The notes beneath the pieces were generated by a model. The model was given only the letters and a program-made list of their open reading frames with translations. It had not been told where the DNA came from and did no database searches. Shown here piece by piece: positions 21,401 through 29,485 of a stretch of 64,000 bases of DNA. The DNA is taken from assembly GCA_965206775.1 (NCBI GenBank), contig CBDBKU010000003.1, positions 1,984,001 through 2,048,000 of the forward strand. Reading direction: 5' to 3'. Position numbers and translations under genes: made by a program. The stretch is from VXMF01 sp965206775. GTDB lineage: Bacteria; Acidobacteriota; Terriglobia; Bryobacterales; UBA6623. Positions within the stretch are counted from its first letter, which is position 1, and every line of letters begins with the position of its first letter.

Positions 21401-21889
21401 TCGGCTGGAGGCATCAACAAGCTGATCGGAGGGTGGCAGATCAATTCGATCGGCGTCTTGCAGGACGGACTCCCCCTGATCATCCGCGGAGCGAGCAACT
21501 TCCAAGCTAACCGCCCCAACTCGACCGGCCAGAGCGCCAAGCTGAGCAATCCCTCGGCGGACCGGTGGTTCGATACGGGCGCGTTCGTCAATCCTCCCAA
21601 CTTCACGTTCGGGAACGTAGGAAGAGCCTTGCCCGACGTGCGGGGGCCCGGCACGGTGAACTTCGACCTCTCCCTGATCAAGGACACGTATGTCGGCGAG
21701 CGGGTGAACATCCAGTTCCGCGCGGAGGCATTCAACTTCCTCAACCACGTGAATCTGGGCGCCCGGAACGGCGTGAACACGGCGTTCCGACCGGGTGCGG
21801 ACGGTCTGAACTCGTCCGCGACATTCGGCACAATAGTGAGTGCGCGCGACGCGCGAGTGATTCAGTTCGGATTGAAGGTGATCTTCTAG
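18488..21889 (+). CDS. Oar-like TonB-dependent receptor heading the sugar-acid gene array
   Basis: An 1133-residue outer-membrane receptor. Signal peptide (VAALALCAVALGVAQQ), carboxypeptidase-regulatory domain (GIVTDQQGAVIPGAQVEVLN, YVAPGMAVGVYEISVESDGF), plug with DLPINGRGALALTLL and MLDGNNN, and a C-terminal barrel ending RVIQFGLKVIF. ATG 18488 has AGGAGG 5 nt upstream. The 62-base gap to the DUF1549 gene and the following tight spacing suggest one transcript running to 31602. By analogy with SusC-type receptors it would import, or bind at the surface, the compound processed by the downstream enzymes; the substrate is unknown, with a sugar acid or its polymer likely from context. Confidence 0.9.
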   Translation: MHKVSRVLQVAALALCAVALGVAQQSTGTISGIVTDQQGAVIPGAQVEVLNTATNALFTTSSNESGLYVAPGMAVGVYEISVESDGFRRSVRSGVTLQVGQTADINVTLEIGQVTEVVEVVGEAPLVDTGGATIGEVIERKRVSDLPINGRGALALTLLTAGVISNAGPTNSGFGDRGIQLSSISINGSPNSMNAQMLDGNNNILSYVGEVGVPIAVDSVQEFKVQSGTMSSEFGYTAGGAINLVTRSGTNDFHGTAYEFLRNDALDARNVFARTRLPLRYNQYGASIGGPIIKNRTFGFFNWEEYRLGRSSPRILTVPVPDFLQGDFRELRTAKGDLIQLYDPDTTRPNPAGGGLVRDPYPNNRVPSAKFDPVSRNVIPWYPAPNREPSNPFTFSRNYQDAGVRRVNWSQWNAKVDHRFSDKNAMFVRYTSARHQPSGDNVFTDPNVGRNREDDQTNRNFVVSNTHTFTPTLINSLRVGTSRQLFLFETVGNYLGYAQKIGLPDSVPPDQVPDINVSPYPRIGGGALGKRSSLNWDIQNMVTKISGNHTLKFGLNARDLYGGNRQGGALSGFFQFTGLTTNPQAPAGTGFNLAQFLTGDVSRAGIDRILGNSWHGFNWSAFVQDDWRVRPRLTINLGLRWDFQQKPYERHNGQINFDPDCTEPSTGLRGCTVFAGVDGQPRTFMEEDYNDFGPRIGFAYDLTGKGRTVFRGGYGVYYASIFYRHFTGDISFFSRTRTNYRTATPGEKAFRFSDGFPYQFAATPGASAGPGGRLGQSVSLREADGTTPITQQWNASIQHQTGDWFFDVTYAGNKGNHFTAGGYDLNQVSPDTRFSLQQELRSRVPNPNAGLVPGGLGGRTITHEQSLKEFPHFTSVSIRNPRMGNYLSHQLQVNIKRPLKEGLLLHVAFTGGKKISDSTHVPVNFGPVEQTNENSYQDGLYNRQVQRSIDPTDVAKRAVISVLYELPFGRGSAGGINKLIGGWQINSIGVLQDGLPLIIRGASNFQANRPNSTGQSAKLSNPSADRWFDTGAFVNPPNFTFGNVGRALPDVRGPGTVNFDLSLIKDTYVGERVNIQFRAEAFNFLNHVNLGARNGVNTAFRPGADGLNSSATFGTIVSARDARVIQFGLKVIF

Positions 21890-21951
21890 CCAGGGAAGGG
21901 ACCGATCTTCGGGATGACTAGGGATTGGAGCAAGCAGGCAGGGACGGAGAA

Positions 21952-23937
21952 ATGGCGTTGAGCATCGCGGATTCCAAGCCGACCGGCGACATCGCAAGGA
22001 AAGACGGGACCATCCGTGCGGCAGGTCTCGCCTGGCTGGCTTTGACACTCGGAGTGCCGCTGCTTGCCGCGCCGAACGTAGGCGCGCAACTGGCGCCTGA
22101 GGCGCGGGCGCGCGCCGAGCGGGCCCATCGATCCGCCGAGCAGTCCGGTCCCACAGCGTCCGACGTCGCCGAGGCGGTCACCGCCCAGGCGGCCGACCTG
22201 CGACCCGCCTCGGCCTCGGACGCACCGGTTGTGCGCCGTAACTTTATCGACGAGGCGATCTTCTCGAAGATGGAGCGGGACGGCGTGCCTCACGCCGGCC
22301 CCGCAAGCGACGGCGAGTTCCTTCGACGCGCCTATATCGACTTGGTCGGGCGCATTCCCACGCTCGAAGAGGTGCTGGCATTCGAGGCCCATGGCGGAGG
22401 AGACAAGAGGGACCGGCTGATTGACCGGCTCCTTGGCGGCGAAGAGTTCGTCGAGCGCTGGTCGTACTTCTTCGAGGACCTGTTCCGGGCGGGCAACCGC
22501 ATGGGGCACGGCAAGAACCTCTTCCGCTTCTGGACGAGGGAGTGGCTGACCCTCGACCGTTCCTACGCTGACGTTGTCACCGACTTGCTGACCCAAGGCG
22601 GCAAGAGCAGCCACTCGTCGCCGGGCGCACTCTATTTCGCCCGCGATTTCGTCAAGGCCAAGGACGATCCCGACGAGGCGGACGCGCACGACTTAGTCAA
22701 CCGCGCCGATGCCATCGACGAGTTCACGGTCACCTACGGAAAGGTGTTGCTCGGCATCAACCTCGGCTGCGTCTCTTGCCACGACGGTGTCAACCACCTG
22801 GAGCAGGTCAACCTCTACCTCACCGGCAAGTCGCGCGAGGACTTCTTCCGCCAGGCGGCGTTCTTCGGAAAAACCCGGATGATCATGAACTGGGAGAACG
22901 GCTTCCAGGCGAACACCGAGTACACCGTGGACGACGTGGAGCCGGGCTACCCGACGTTGAGCGAGAGCATCGTGCGGGTCCCGCGCACGGGCGGCTCGAA
23001 CGCGCCCAAGTTCATCCTCGACGACCAGCCGGCGAAGCCCGGAGAGTCGCCGAGAGACGCGCTGGCGCGGCTGCTCACAGGCCATATCCAGTTCGCACGG
23101 GCAACTGTCAACCGCATCTGGGCCGAGATGATGGGCGTCGGGATCGTCGAGCCCCTCGAAAGCTTCGATCTGGCCCGGTACTACCCAAGCGACGACCTGC
23201 CCCTGGGCTGGACCGTGCAGCCGACCCACCCGTACCTCCTGGACGAGCTGGCCCGCGACTTCCAAGAGAGCGGATTCAGCTTCAAGCACCTGGTGCGCAC
23301 GATTGCCGAATCAAGCGCCTACCAGCTTTCCTCCCGGTTCGGGCACGAGTGGAAACCGGAATACGGGCGCTACTTCGCCCGCCGCAATGTCAGGATGCTC
23401 AGTCCTATTCAGCTGCATGACGCCCTCGTGACAGCGACGGCCGTGCCCGGCGCCTATTCGAGCGGCGGCAGCGAGGTCGGCATGGCGCGGCAGGTGCTGG
23501 ACCCGGCTTATGTAAAGAGCGAGGTCGGGGAATTCCTGCGGGCCTTTGGCCAGCAGAGCCGCGACGAGTTCCCGTCGCGCGCGGCCGGCTCTTCCCTGCA
23601 GGCCATGCTGATGATGAATTCACGCACCGTTTTGGATCGCGTGCAGTCCGACGGAGCCGGCCGCGTCGCGCAGATGCTGGGCGGTCTGCAGGCGGATCGG
23701 ATCGTCGCGGCCGCAGCATGGAAGGCCGCTACTGGCCAAGCGCCCGAGCCGGAGCAGGCCGACTCCGCCGTTCGTCGCGGAATCGTGGAGAAGCTCTACC
23801 TTTCGACTCTGTCGCGCCGACCGATTCCGGGCGAGATGGACGTGGCACTGGGCGCGCTCGACAAGGATATCGAGCAGGGCGTCGAGAACCTCCATTGGGC
23901 GTTGCTCAACAAGCCCGAATTCCTTTTCAACTTCTGA
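21952..23937 (+). CDS. DUF1549 domain exported protein with CxxCH motif
   Basis: A 661-residue exported protein with a long Ala-rich N-terminus (LAWLALTLGVPLLAAP), then a DUF1549 domain (DEAIFSKMERDGVPHAGPAS, DGEFLRRAYIDLVGRIPT) and a DUF1553-like C-terminal half (ARATVNRIWAEMMGVGIVEP, HPYLLDELARDFQESGFSFK, TLSRRPIPGEMDV). A CVSCH motif about residues 273-277 could bind heme c. Unlike the two other DUF1549 proteins here, it has no N-terminal PSD1 cytochrome-like domain. ATG 21952 is favoured over an in-frame TTG at 21925. It is followed 26 bases later by a DUF1501 gene, its usual partner. The molecular function of this family is not established. Confidence 0.85.
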   Translation: MALSIADSKPTGDIARKDGTIRAAGLAWLALTLGVPLLAAPNVGAQLAPEARARAERAHRSAEQSGPTASDVAEAVTAQAADLRPASASDAPVVRRNFIDEAIFSKMERDGVPHAGPASDGEFLRRAYIDLVGRIPTLEEVLAFEAHGGGDKRDRLIDRLLGGEEFVERWSYFFEDLFRAGNRMGHGKNLFRFWTREWLTLDRSYADVVTDLLTQGGKSSHSSPGALYFARDFVKAKDDPDEADAHDLVNRADAIDEFTVTYGKVLLGINLGCVSCHDGVNHLEQVNLYLTGKSREDFFRQAAFFGKTRMIMNWENGFQANTEYTVDDVEPGYPTLSESIVRVPRTGGSNAPKFILDDQPAKPGESPRDALARLLTGHIQFARATVNRIWAEMMGVGIVEPLESFDLARYYPSDDLPLGWTVQPTHPYLLDELARDFQESGFSFKHLVRTIAESSAYQLSSRFGHEWKPEYGRYFARRNVRMLSPIQLHDALVTATAVPGAYSSGGSEVGMARQVLDPAYVKSEVGEFLRAFGQQSRDEFPSRAAGSSLQAMLMMNSRTVLDRVQSDGAGRVAQMLGGLQADRIVAAAAWKAATGQAPEPEQADSAVRRGIVEKLYLSTLSRRPIPGEMDVALGALDKDIEQGVENLHWALLNKPEFLFNF

Positions 23938-23963
23938 CCGGACCGAATCGAGGGAGACCAGCC

Positions 23964-25349
23964 ATGCCTACCGTTCGAGACTTGACGCCGACACGGCGCG
24001 ACACCCTGCGGCTCGGTGCCGGGAGCCTGCTCGGAGGGCTGGTTGGCGAGGGCCTGTGGCCGGCACGCGTGCGCGCGGCCGGCCGGGCGAATCCTCGGGG
24101 CTCGGCGCGGTTTGCCATCATCGTCGAGGCCGCAGGCGCAATCAGCCATGTCGACACCTTTGATTTCAAGGAGGACGCCGGGACGCAGGCGGACTTCGAG
24201 GTCCGCGAGGTTCGCAACGGCCTGTACATCCCCTACCGGCTGTTCCCGAAGCTGTCCGCAATGATGGACAAGATCGCCATCGTGCGCACTCTCAAGAGCC
24301 ACGAGGTGGTCCACTTCCGCGGCGAGTACTACACGCGAGCGGGCCGCCCGCTCAACCCGGCGCAGGCTGCCGAGATTCCCCCGGTTGGCACGGTCGTCGC
24401 TTCCGAACTGGAACCGCAGAGACGAGAGAGCGACACGTTCCCGACCTTCGTCACGTGCAACCTAGCCAATCTTGCACTTCCGAGCGGCTTCTACCATCCG
24501 CGCTTCTCCGGTCTCGACATCGATGCCGGGGGCGGAGCGGGAAGCGTGGCGGCATCGGGCGAGGCGCTCGCCCTGCTCGAAGAGAGATTCCGGCTCCTAG
24601 GCGACCTGGACCGCGCGGTGCGCCGTGATTTCGGCCGGCGCGGGCCGGAGATGAGCGCATTCCGGTCCTTCCAGGAGGAGGCTTATCACGTGCTGGGCGA
24701 TGCCCGGTGGCCGAAGGCACTGTCGATGGACGACGCTGACAAGGAACGCTACGGCGACAATGACGTTGGCCGCGGGTGCCTCATGGCGCGGAATCTCGTC
24801 AAGGCCGACGCGGGGACGCGCTACGTCCATGTCAAGCATGGCGGGTGGGATCACCACAAGCGGATTTACGACCACGGTGCCAACTCGAACCACTACAAGC
24901 ACTGCAACGACCTGGACCGTGCGCTCTCCAGCCTGCTGCGCGACCTCGAGGCGACACCTTCGCCTCGTCATCCCTCGAAGACCTTGCTTGACGAGACAAT
25001 CATTGCCGTGCCCACAGAGTTCGGGCGCGTTCCTGGCGCGTTGAATCTCGTAGGCGGGCGGCATCACTACAACCAGGTCTATATCGGAATGTTCGCGGGA
25101 GGCGGAGTCAAGGGCGGCAGGATCATCGGACGCACGGACGCCGCCGGTGAGCACGCGCTGGAGACGGGCTGGAACTACAGCATGCAGCCGAAGACAGAGA
25201 ATATCGTGGCTTCGGTCTACTCCGCGCTCGGAATCGACTGGCTCAAGGAGGTGACCAACACGCCCTCCAAGCGGGTCTATCGATTCGTCGACCCGCTCGG
25301 CGCTACGGAGCCCTGCATAGCAGACGAGATCGAGGAACTCTTCGTCTGA
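23964..25349 (+). CDS. DUF1501 family protein, Tat-exported
   Basis: A 461-residue protein with a twin-Arg start (TRRDTLRLGAGSLLGGLVG) and the DUF1501 layout related to the alkaline phosphatase/sulfatase superfamily: AAGAISHVDTFD (normally GGPSHxDxFD), IAIVRTLKSHEVVHF, GCLMARNLVKADAGTRYVHV, GGWDHH, LLDETIIAVPTEFGR. The usual GGPS is changed to AGAIS, and the Ser/Cys nucleophile of true sulfatases is not seen. The frame is open upstream within the DUF1549 gene, but ATG 23964 directly precedes the Tat signal. Paired with the upstream DUF1549 gene; the stop overlaps the next start (TGATG). Confidence 0.88.
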   Translation: MPTVRDLTPTRRDTLRLGAGSLLGGLVGEGLWPARVRAAGRANPRGSARFAIIVEAAGAISHVDTFDFKEDAGTQADFEVREVRNGLYIPYRLFPKLSAMMDKIAIVRTLKSHEVVHFRGEYYTRAGRPLNPAQAAEIPPVGTVVASELEPQRRESDTFPTFVTCNLANLALPSGFYHPRFSGLDIDAGGGAGSVAASGEALALLEERFRLLGDLDRAVRRDFGRRGPEMSAFRSFQEEAYHVLGDARWPKALSMDDADKERYGDNDVGRGCLMARNLVKADAGTRYVHVKHGGWDHHKRIYDHGANSNHYKHCNDLDRALSSLLRDLEATPSPRHPSKTLLDETIIAVPTEFGRVPGALNLVGGRHHYNQVYIGMFAGGGVKGGRIIGRTDAAGEHALETGWNYSMQPKTENIVASVYSALGIDWLKEVTNTPSKRVYRFVDPLGATEPCIADEIEELFV

Positions 25350-26158
25350 TGATGGCGCGCCTCGGTTGGGCCGGCCTTCTGGCCGCGCTTTTCGCGATCT
25401 GCCCGCCGCGCCTCGCCGCCGCCGGCGGGCCAGTTGTCGAATCGGATGTGCCGGTGGGTATGGTCTCGGTACCCGCGGGCGAGTTCAGCATGGGGCGGAC
25501 CTTCTCTACCCCAGACGACGAGACGGGAATGCGTCCCCTCATCCTCAGGGACGACCGTCCCGTGCATACTGTCCGGCTCGATGAATTCTGGATGGATTCC
25601 ACGGAGGTCACGCACGCCGCGTACGCCGAATTTGTTGCATCGCAAGGCCATCGGACGCCTTACCACTGGCTCGACGGCAAGATGCCTGATGGTCTCGCTA
25701 GGCATCCGATCTACAACGTGGACTGGGACGACGCACGGGCGTTCTGCAGTTGGAGGGGCAAACGCCTTCCGACCGAAGCTGAGTGGGAACGCGCGGCCCG
25801 CGGCAACCTGGAAGGATCCCGCTATCCATGGGGGGACGAGAAGCCGGATCGCGGCAAGGCGCGGTTTTCGACGCCGGCAGGCCCCGCACCGGTTGCGGGG
25901 TCTCCCCCCAATGACTTCGGTCTGCACGACATGGCGGGCAGCGTCGCCGAATGGTGCCAGGACTGGTTCGACCGGATCTACTACTCGAACAGCCCGCCCG
26001 AAAACCCCAAGGGCCCCGCCGAGGGAATGTACAGGATCGTCCGAGGCGGCGCTTGGTCGGACGGCCCGAACCGGATCACCGTGTTCTTCCGGAACTGGAT
26101 TCGGCCGAGCCAGCGCACGCCGAATCTCGGCTTCCGCTGCGTGCAGGACATGGATTGA
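25349..26158 (+). CDS. SUMF1/formylglycine-generating-enzyme-fold protein lacking the catalytic Cys pair
   Basis: A 269-residue exported protein with a signal peptide (GWAGLLAALFAICPP) and the FGE-sulfatase domain: MVSVPAGEFSMG, HTVRLDEFWMDSTEVTHAAY, FCSWRGKRLPTEAEWERAAR, YPWGDE, DMAGSVAEWCQDWF, RIVRGGAWSDGPNR and the final LGFRC. In genuine FGE the segment after RGGS carries two catalytic cysteines (LCHxxYC); here the equivalent stretch is WSDGPNRITVFF with none. It should therefore not activate sulfatases and is more likely a binding or unrelated enzymatic variant of the fold. Its start overlaps the DUF1501 stop by one base and its stop overlaps the next gene's start. Confidence 0.88.
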   Translation: MMARLGWAGLLAALFAICPPRLAAAGGPVVESDVPVGMVSVPAGEFSMGRTFSTPDDETGMRPLILRDDRPVHTVRLDEFWMDSTEVTHAAYAEFVASQGHRTPYHWLDGKMPDGLARHPIYNVDWDDARAFCSWRGKRLPTEAEWERAARGNLEGSRYPWGDEKPDRGKARFSTPAGPAPVAGSPPNDFGLHDMAGSVAEWCQDWFDRIYYSNSPPENPKGPAEGMYRIVRGGAWSDGPNRITVFFRNWIRPSQRTPNLGFRCVQDMD

Positions 26159-27462
26159 TGGCTGGCTGCTCGCCAGCGCGTCTCGGACGGCGGCGGTTTC
26201 TGTCCGGACTGATTGCAGCCCCCGCGCTTGGCGCCCTGAATGACCGCCTGTTCGCGACCGGGAACGGCCGGCTTGAGATCGAAAGCGTCGAGCCCATTGT
26301 CATTCGCACCCCGCGCGGCGACAAGCCGCCGGATTGGTACCTCGAAATGGGGCCGATCGGCCAGTCTACCGGCGGGAGCGGCCTGTGGAACCGCCTTGAC
26401 CACGCATCGCCCAGCCGGTTTCGCGGAGCAACCCAAGCAACGCTAGTGAAGATCGTCACTCGCGATGGTCTGGTCGGCTGGGGCGAGTGCCACGCACCGG
26501 CCGCCCCTCGCGTCCATGCGACGGTGGTCAGCGACCTGCTCGCGCCGATCCTGGTTGGACAGGACGCCCGCCAAGTCGAGCCGCTGTGGGAAAGGCTCTA
26601 CTCCAGCCAGCGACTGCGGGGCTACGCCACGGGCTTCTACACAGAGTCGATCGCGGGAATCGACCTGGCACTATGGGATCTGCTCGGAAAGTACGTCCGT
26701 CAGCCCCTGTACCAGATTCTTGGCGGCAAGTACAGGGACTCGATTCCGACGTACTCCGGGATCGGCGGGTCGTCCACGCAGTCGCTCGGCGAGTCCGCGA
26801 AACAGCAGATCGAGCGCGGGTTTTCGGCTGTCAAGATGGGCCTCAGCAAGGGTCCCGGCACGTCGAGCGTCGAGCGCGTCGCGGCCGTGTCTGAGGCGAT
26901 CGGCGGCAGGGGCCAGCTGCTCGTCGACTCGCTCGGGGCGTACAAGGTTCACGAGGCCCGCGCCGTGGGTGCCCGACTCGACGAACTGTCCAATATCGGC
27001 TGGTGGGAAGATGCCCTACTGCCCGAGGACATCGGTGGCTACAAGGAACTCAAGGCCGCGCTCAGGACACCGATATGCGCAGGCGAGACGCTCTCGAACC
27101 GCTACCAGTTTCGCGAGCTGTTTGGCTCGCGGGCCGTTGACATGGTGAATCCCGATCTGTGCCGGGCTGGCGGCATCAGCGAGTGCCGCCGCATCGCGAT
27201 CCTAGCAGACCTGCACGGGGTGCTTTTCTCGCCGCATATCAGTACCGGCACTGCCCTTTACTGGGCCGCGTCGGTCCACTTGGCAGCGCACCTGCCCAAT
27301 ACCGTGATCATGGAAGGCGGAACGCTCCTCGAGCGGCCGTTCGGCAACGGATTGCTTCGGGAGCCCTTGGAATGGCGTCCCGGCCAGGCGATCGTTCCCG
27401 AACGCCCCGGTATCGGGGCGGAATTCGATGAAACCGCGCTCGCCCGCTACAAGGTGGCATGA
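26158..27462 (+). CDS. Enolase-superfamily (mandelate racemase type) protein with Tat signal
   Basis: A 434-residue member of the mandelate racemase/muconate lactonizing group. A Tat-type leader (LGRRRFLSGLIAAPALGAL) is unusual for this family, which is normally cytoplasmic. The capping domain is followed by the barrel: FSAVKMG (catalytic Lys about 226; the second Lys of KxK is replaced by Gly), LLVDSLG (Asp about 257), WWEDALLPED (Glu about 284), ICAGETLS (Glu about 309) and FSPHISTGTALYW (His about 360). The three metal ligands and the catalytic His are present, so a sugar-acid dehydratase or epimerase is plausible. The start at 26158 overlaps the upstream stop; the frame continues upstream but without family content. 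Confidence 0.87.
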   Translation: MAGCSPARLGRRRFLSGLIAAPALGALNDRLFATGNGRLEIESVEPIVIRTPRGDKPPDWYLEMGPIGQSTGGSGLWNRLDHASPSRFRGATQATLVKIVTRDGLVGWGECHAPAAPRVHATVVSDLLAPILVGQDARQVEPLWERLYSSQRLRGYATGFYTESIAGIDLALWDLLGKYVRQPLYQILGGKYRDSIPTYSGIGGSSTQSLGESAKQQIERGFSAVKMGLSKGPGTSSVERVAAVSEAIGGRGQLLVDSLGAYKVHEARAVGARLDELSNIGWWEDALLPEDIGGYKELKAALRTPICAGETLSNRYQFRELFGSRAVDMVNPDLCRAGGISECRRIAILADLHGVLFSPHISTGTALYWAASVHLAAHLPNTVIMEGGTLLERPFGNGLLREPLEWRPGQAIVPERPGIGAEFDETALARYKVA

Positions 27463-28724
27463 GAATGTCTGTCGGTCCGTTGCCGAATGTCCGCTGGCGC
27501 ATTGCGGCGTTGCTGTTCTTCGCGACCGTCATCAACTACATCGACCGTCAGACGCTGTCGGTGCTGGCTGCGGAAATCACCGGAGAGCTGGGCATTTCGG
27601 ACATCGAGTACTCCCAAATCGTCCAGGCCTTCCTGATTTGCTACGCCGGCATGTACGTGGTTTGGGGGCGCATCATCGACCGGTGGGGCACCCGCGTGGC
27701 GCTGGCCGTATCGATGGTCTGGTGGTCGCTGGCCAACGCGGGGCACGCCTTTTCGCGGGGCGCGTTCGGGCTCGGCTTGTTCCGGGCCTTGCTCGGACTG
27801 GGCGAATCCGGGAACTTTCTCGCTGCGGAGAAGGCGATCTCGGAATGGTTCCCGCCGCAGGAACGCGGATTCGCCAACGGCTTGGTCAATGCCGCGGCCT
27901 CGACAGGAGCGATCTTGGCGCCGCCGCTGATTGTGCTGATCTTCACGCAGTGGGGGTGGCGCATAGCATTCGTCGTAACCGGCGCGACTGGGTTTCTATG
28001 GCTCGGCTTCTGGCTTCGCTGGTATTGGGTTCCGTCCAAGCATCCGCGGGTTACGAGCGAGGAACGCGATTTGATCGAAAAGGCGCCGGGCGGCCCGGCC
28101 CGCCGAACCGTGCGCTGGGTCGAATTGCTGGGATTCCGCCAAACATGGGCGCTGTTTCTGGCAAGGGTCCTGGCCGATCCTGTCTGGTGGTTCTATCTCT
28201 TCTGGCTTCCGAAGTACCTGAGCGACGAGCGCGGCTTCAGCATAGTGGCCATCGGACTGACGACGTGGGTTCCGTTCCTGACAGCTGACCTAGGCGCTAT
28301 CGCCGGCGGATGGCTTTCGGGACGCCTGATCCAGCGAGGCATGGCCCCGCTGCAGGCACGCAAGTGGGTCATGCTGCCTGCCGCTGCGGTGATGCCGTTA
28401 AGCCTGGTCGTGCCGACGAGCGACTCCTCGGTAGTCGCGGTGACGGCGATCTGCATCGTCACGTTCGCTCACATGGCGTGGAAAACAAACCTAATGACAA
28501 TGACCAATGATGTCTATCCCACGACCGTGGTCGGTTCCGCCGCCGGCATCGTGGGCCTAGGCAGTTCACTCGGCGGCGTAGTCTTCACCGGCATCACGGG
28601 GGTGGTCGTCGAGCGACACTCCTATGCGGCGATATTCTTTGTCATGGCCTTCTTGCATCCAATTGCGCTAGCCGTCCTCCATGCGCTGGCGAGGGGCGGA
28701 GTCGGGGAGGAGCGCGCGGGCTAA
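27459..28724 (+). CDS. MFS transporter, anion:cation symporter (ExuT-like) family
   Basis: A 421-residue transporter with about 12 hydrophobic segments. The start FFATVINYIDRQTLSVLAAE and the loop motif GRIIDRWGTRVALAVS are typical of the ACS family that imports hexuronates, galactonate, glucarate and similar sugar acids; WWFYLFWLPKYLSDERGF after the central loop fits too. It overlaps the upstream enolase-superfamily gene by 4 bp (ATGA). Context with two putative acid-sugar dehydratases and a DapA-type enzyme supports sugar-acid uptake across the inner membrane. Confidence 0.92.
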   Translation: MRMSVGPLPNVRWRIAALLFFATVINYIDRQTLSVLAAEITGELGISDIEYSQIVQAFLICYAGMYVVWGRIIDRWGTRVALAVSMVWWSLANAGHAFSRGAFGLGLFRALLGLGESGNFLAAEKAISEWFPPQERGFANGLVNAAASTGAILAPPLIVLIFTQWGWRIAFVVTGATGFLWLGFWLRWYWVPSKHPRVTSEERDLIEKAPGGPARRTVRWVELLGFRQTWALFLARVLADPVWWFYLFWLPKYLSDERGFSIVAIGLTTWVPFLTADLGAIAGGWLSGRLIQRGMAPLQARKWVMLPAAAVMPLSLVVPTSDSSVVAVTAICIVTFAHMAWKTNLMTMTNDVYPTTVVGSAAGIVGLGSSLGGVVFTGITGVVVERHSYAAIFFVMAFLHPIALAVLHALARGGVGEERAG

Positions 28725-28740
28725 CGCGCGGCTGAATTCT

Positions 28741-29475
28741 ATGAAACCTCTAAACGGCAAGCCGCGAACAGGCGCCTTCCAGCCCATCGAGCGTCGGCGC
28801 ATGTCCGACTACGTCTACGAAGCAGTGCTCCATGCCATCCTCGAGCACCGGTTCAAACCGGGGGAGCGCCTTTCCATCCCTGAGCTCTCACGGAGCTTGG
28901 ATGTCAGCCAGATGCCGGTTCGACAGGCGATCGACCGTCTGAGCGAGGAGGGGCTTGTGGACATTCGGCCCCGGAGCGGGACATTCGTCGCCCAGGCGGA
29001 CGAGCGCGAGGTTGCGGAGACGTTCGATATCCGCCGGGCGCTGGACCGGCTGGCCGCCGAAACCGCCGTGCTGCACGTGTGCGATCACGACATTGTGGAA
29101 CTCGAGGAATACGTTAAGCAGATGGACGACTTCGCCGCGCACGGAAGCGACGGCATGGGAAGCCACGACCGTCTAAACTGGGCGTTCCACCTGCTCATTG
29201 TCAGGCTCTCCGGTAGCGAGAAGCTCTATGAAATGTATAAGCAGCTGAACGCTCATCTCAAGATCGCAAGCGTTCACGTCTCCAGCACCGATTGGGCTGC
29301 GAGGGTTCCACAGGCGCAGGCGGAGCACCGTGCGATGGTGGATGCCTTGCGGCATCGTTCCGCCGGAACCTTGGCGGCCGTCCTGGCGACTCATGTCGAG
29401 CGAGCCAAGGAGGCGTTGATCGGCGACATCCGCGCGGCACGCGAATCGGCCGCCGACGCGGTAGCTTCGAGATAG
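28741..29475 (+). CDS. GntR-family (FCD/FadR subgroup) transcriptional regulator
   Basis: A 244-residue regulator. The N-terminal winged helix reads RFKPGERLSIPELSRSLDVS, then MPVRQAIDRLSEEGLVDIRP and RSGTFVA; the C-terminal FCD ligand-binding domain has FDIRRALDRLAAETAV, the His-containing NWAFHLLIVRLSGSEKLYEM and the final EHRAMVDALRHRS helix. FCD regulators commonly respond to sugar acids and control uronate, gluconate or galactonate genes. ATG 28741 is chosen; the longer frame overlaps the transporter. Being inside the array it regulates, a feedback role at the palindrome at 18458-18473 is a testable inference. Confidence 0.9.
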   Translation: MKPLNGKPRTGAFQPIERRRMSDYVYEAVLHAILEHRFKPGERLSIPELSRSLDVSQMPVRQAIDRLSEEGLVDIRPRSGTFVAQADEREVAETFDIRRALDRLAAETAVLHVCDHDIVELEEYVKQMDDFAAHGSDGMGSHDRLNWAFHLLIVRLSGSEKLYEMYKQLNAHLKIASVHVSSTDWAARVPQAQAEHRAMVDALRHRSAGTLAAVLATHVERAKEALIGDIRAARESAADAVASR

Positions 29476-29485
29476 AGCCGATCTG

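Noticed and set aside
20807..22048. 413-codon minus-strand frame across the end of the second receptor
   Set aside because: Overlaps the well-supported receptor barrel and the next gene's start; no signal, motif or ribosome site.
25349..26158. Functional sulfatase-activating enzyme
   Set aside because: The catalytic cysteine pair is absent and no sulfatase gene with a CxPxR motif is nearby.
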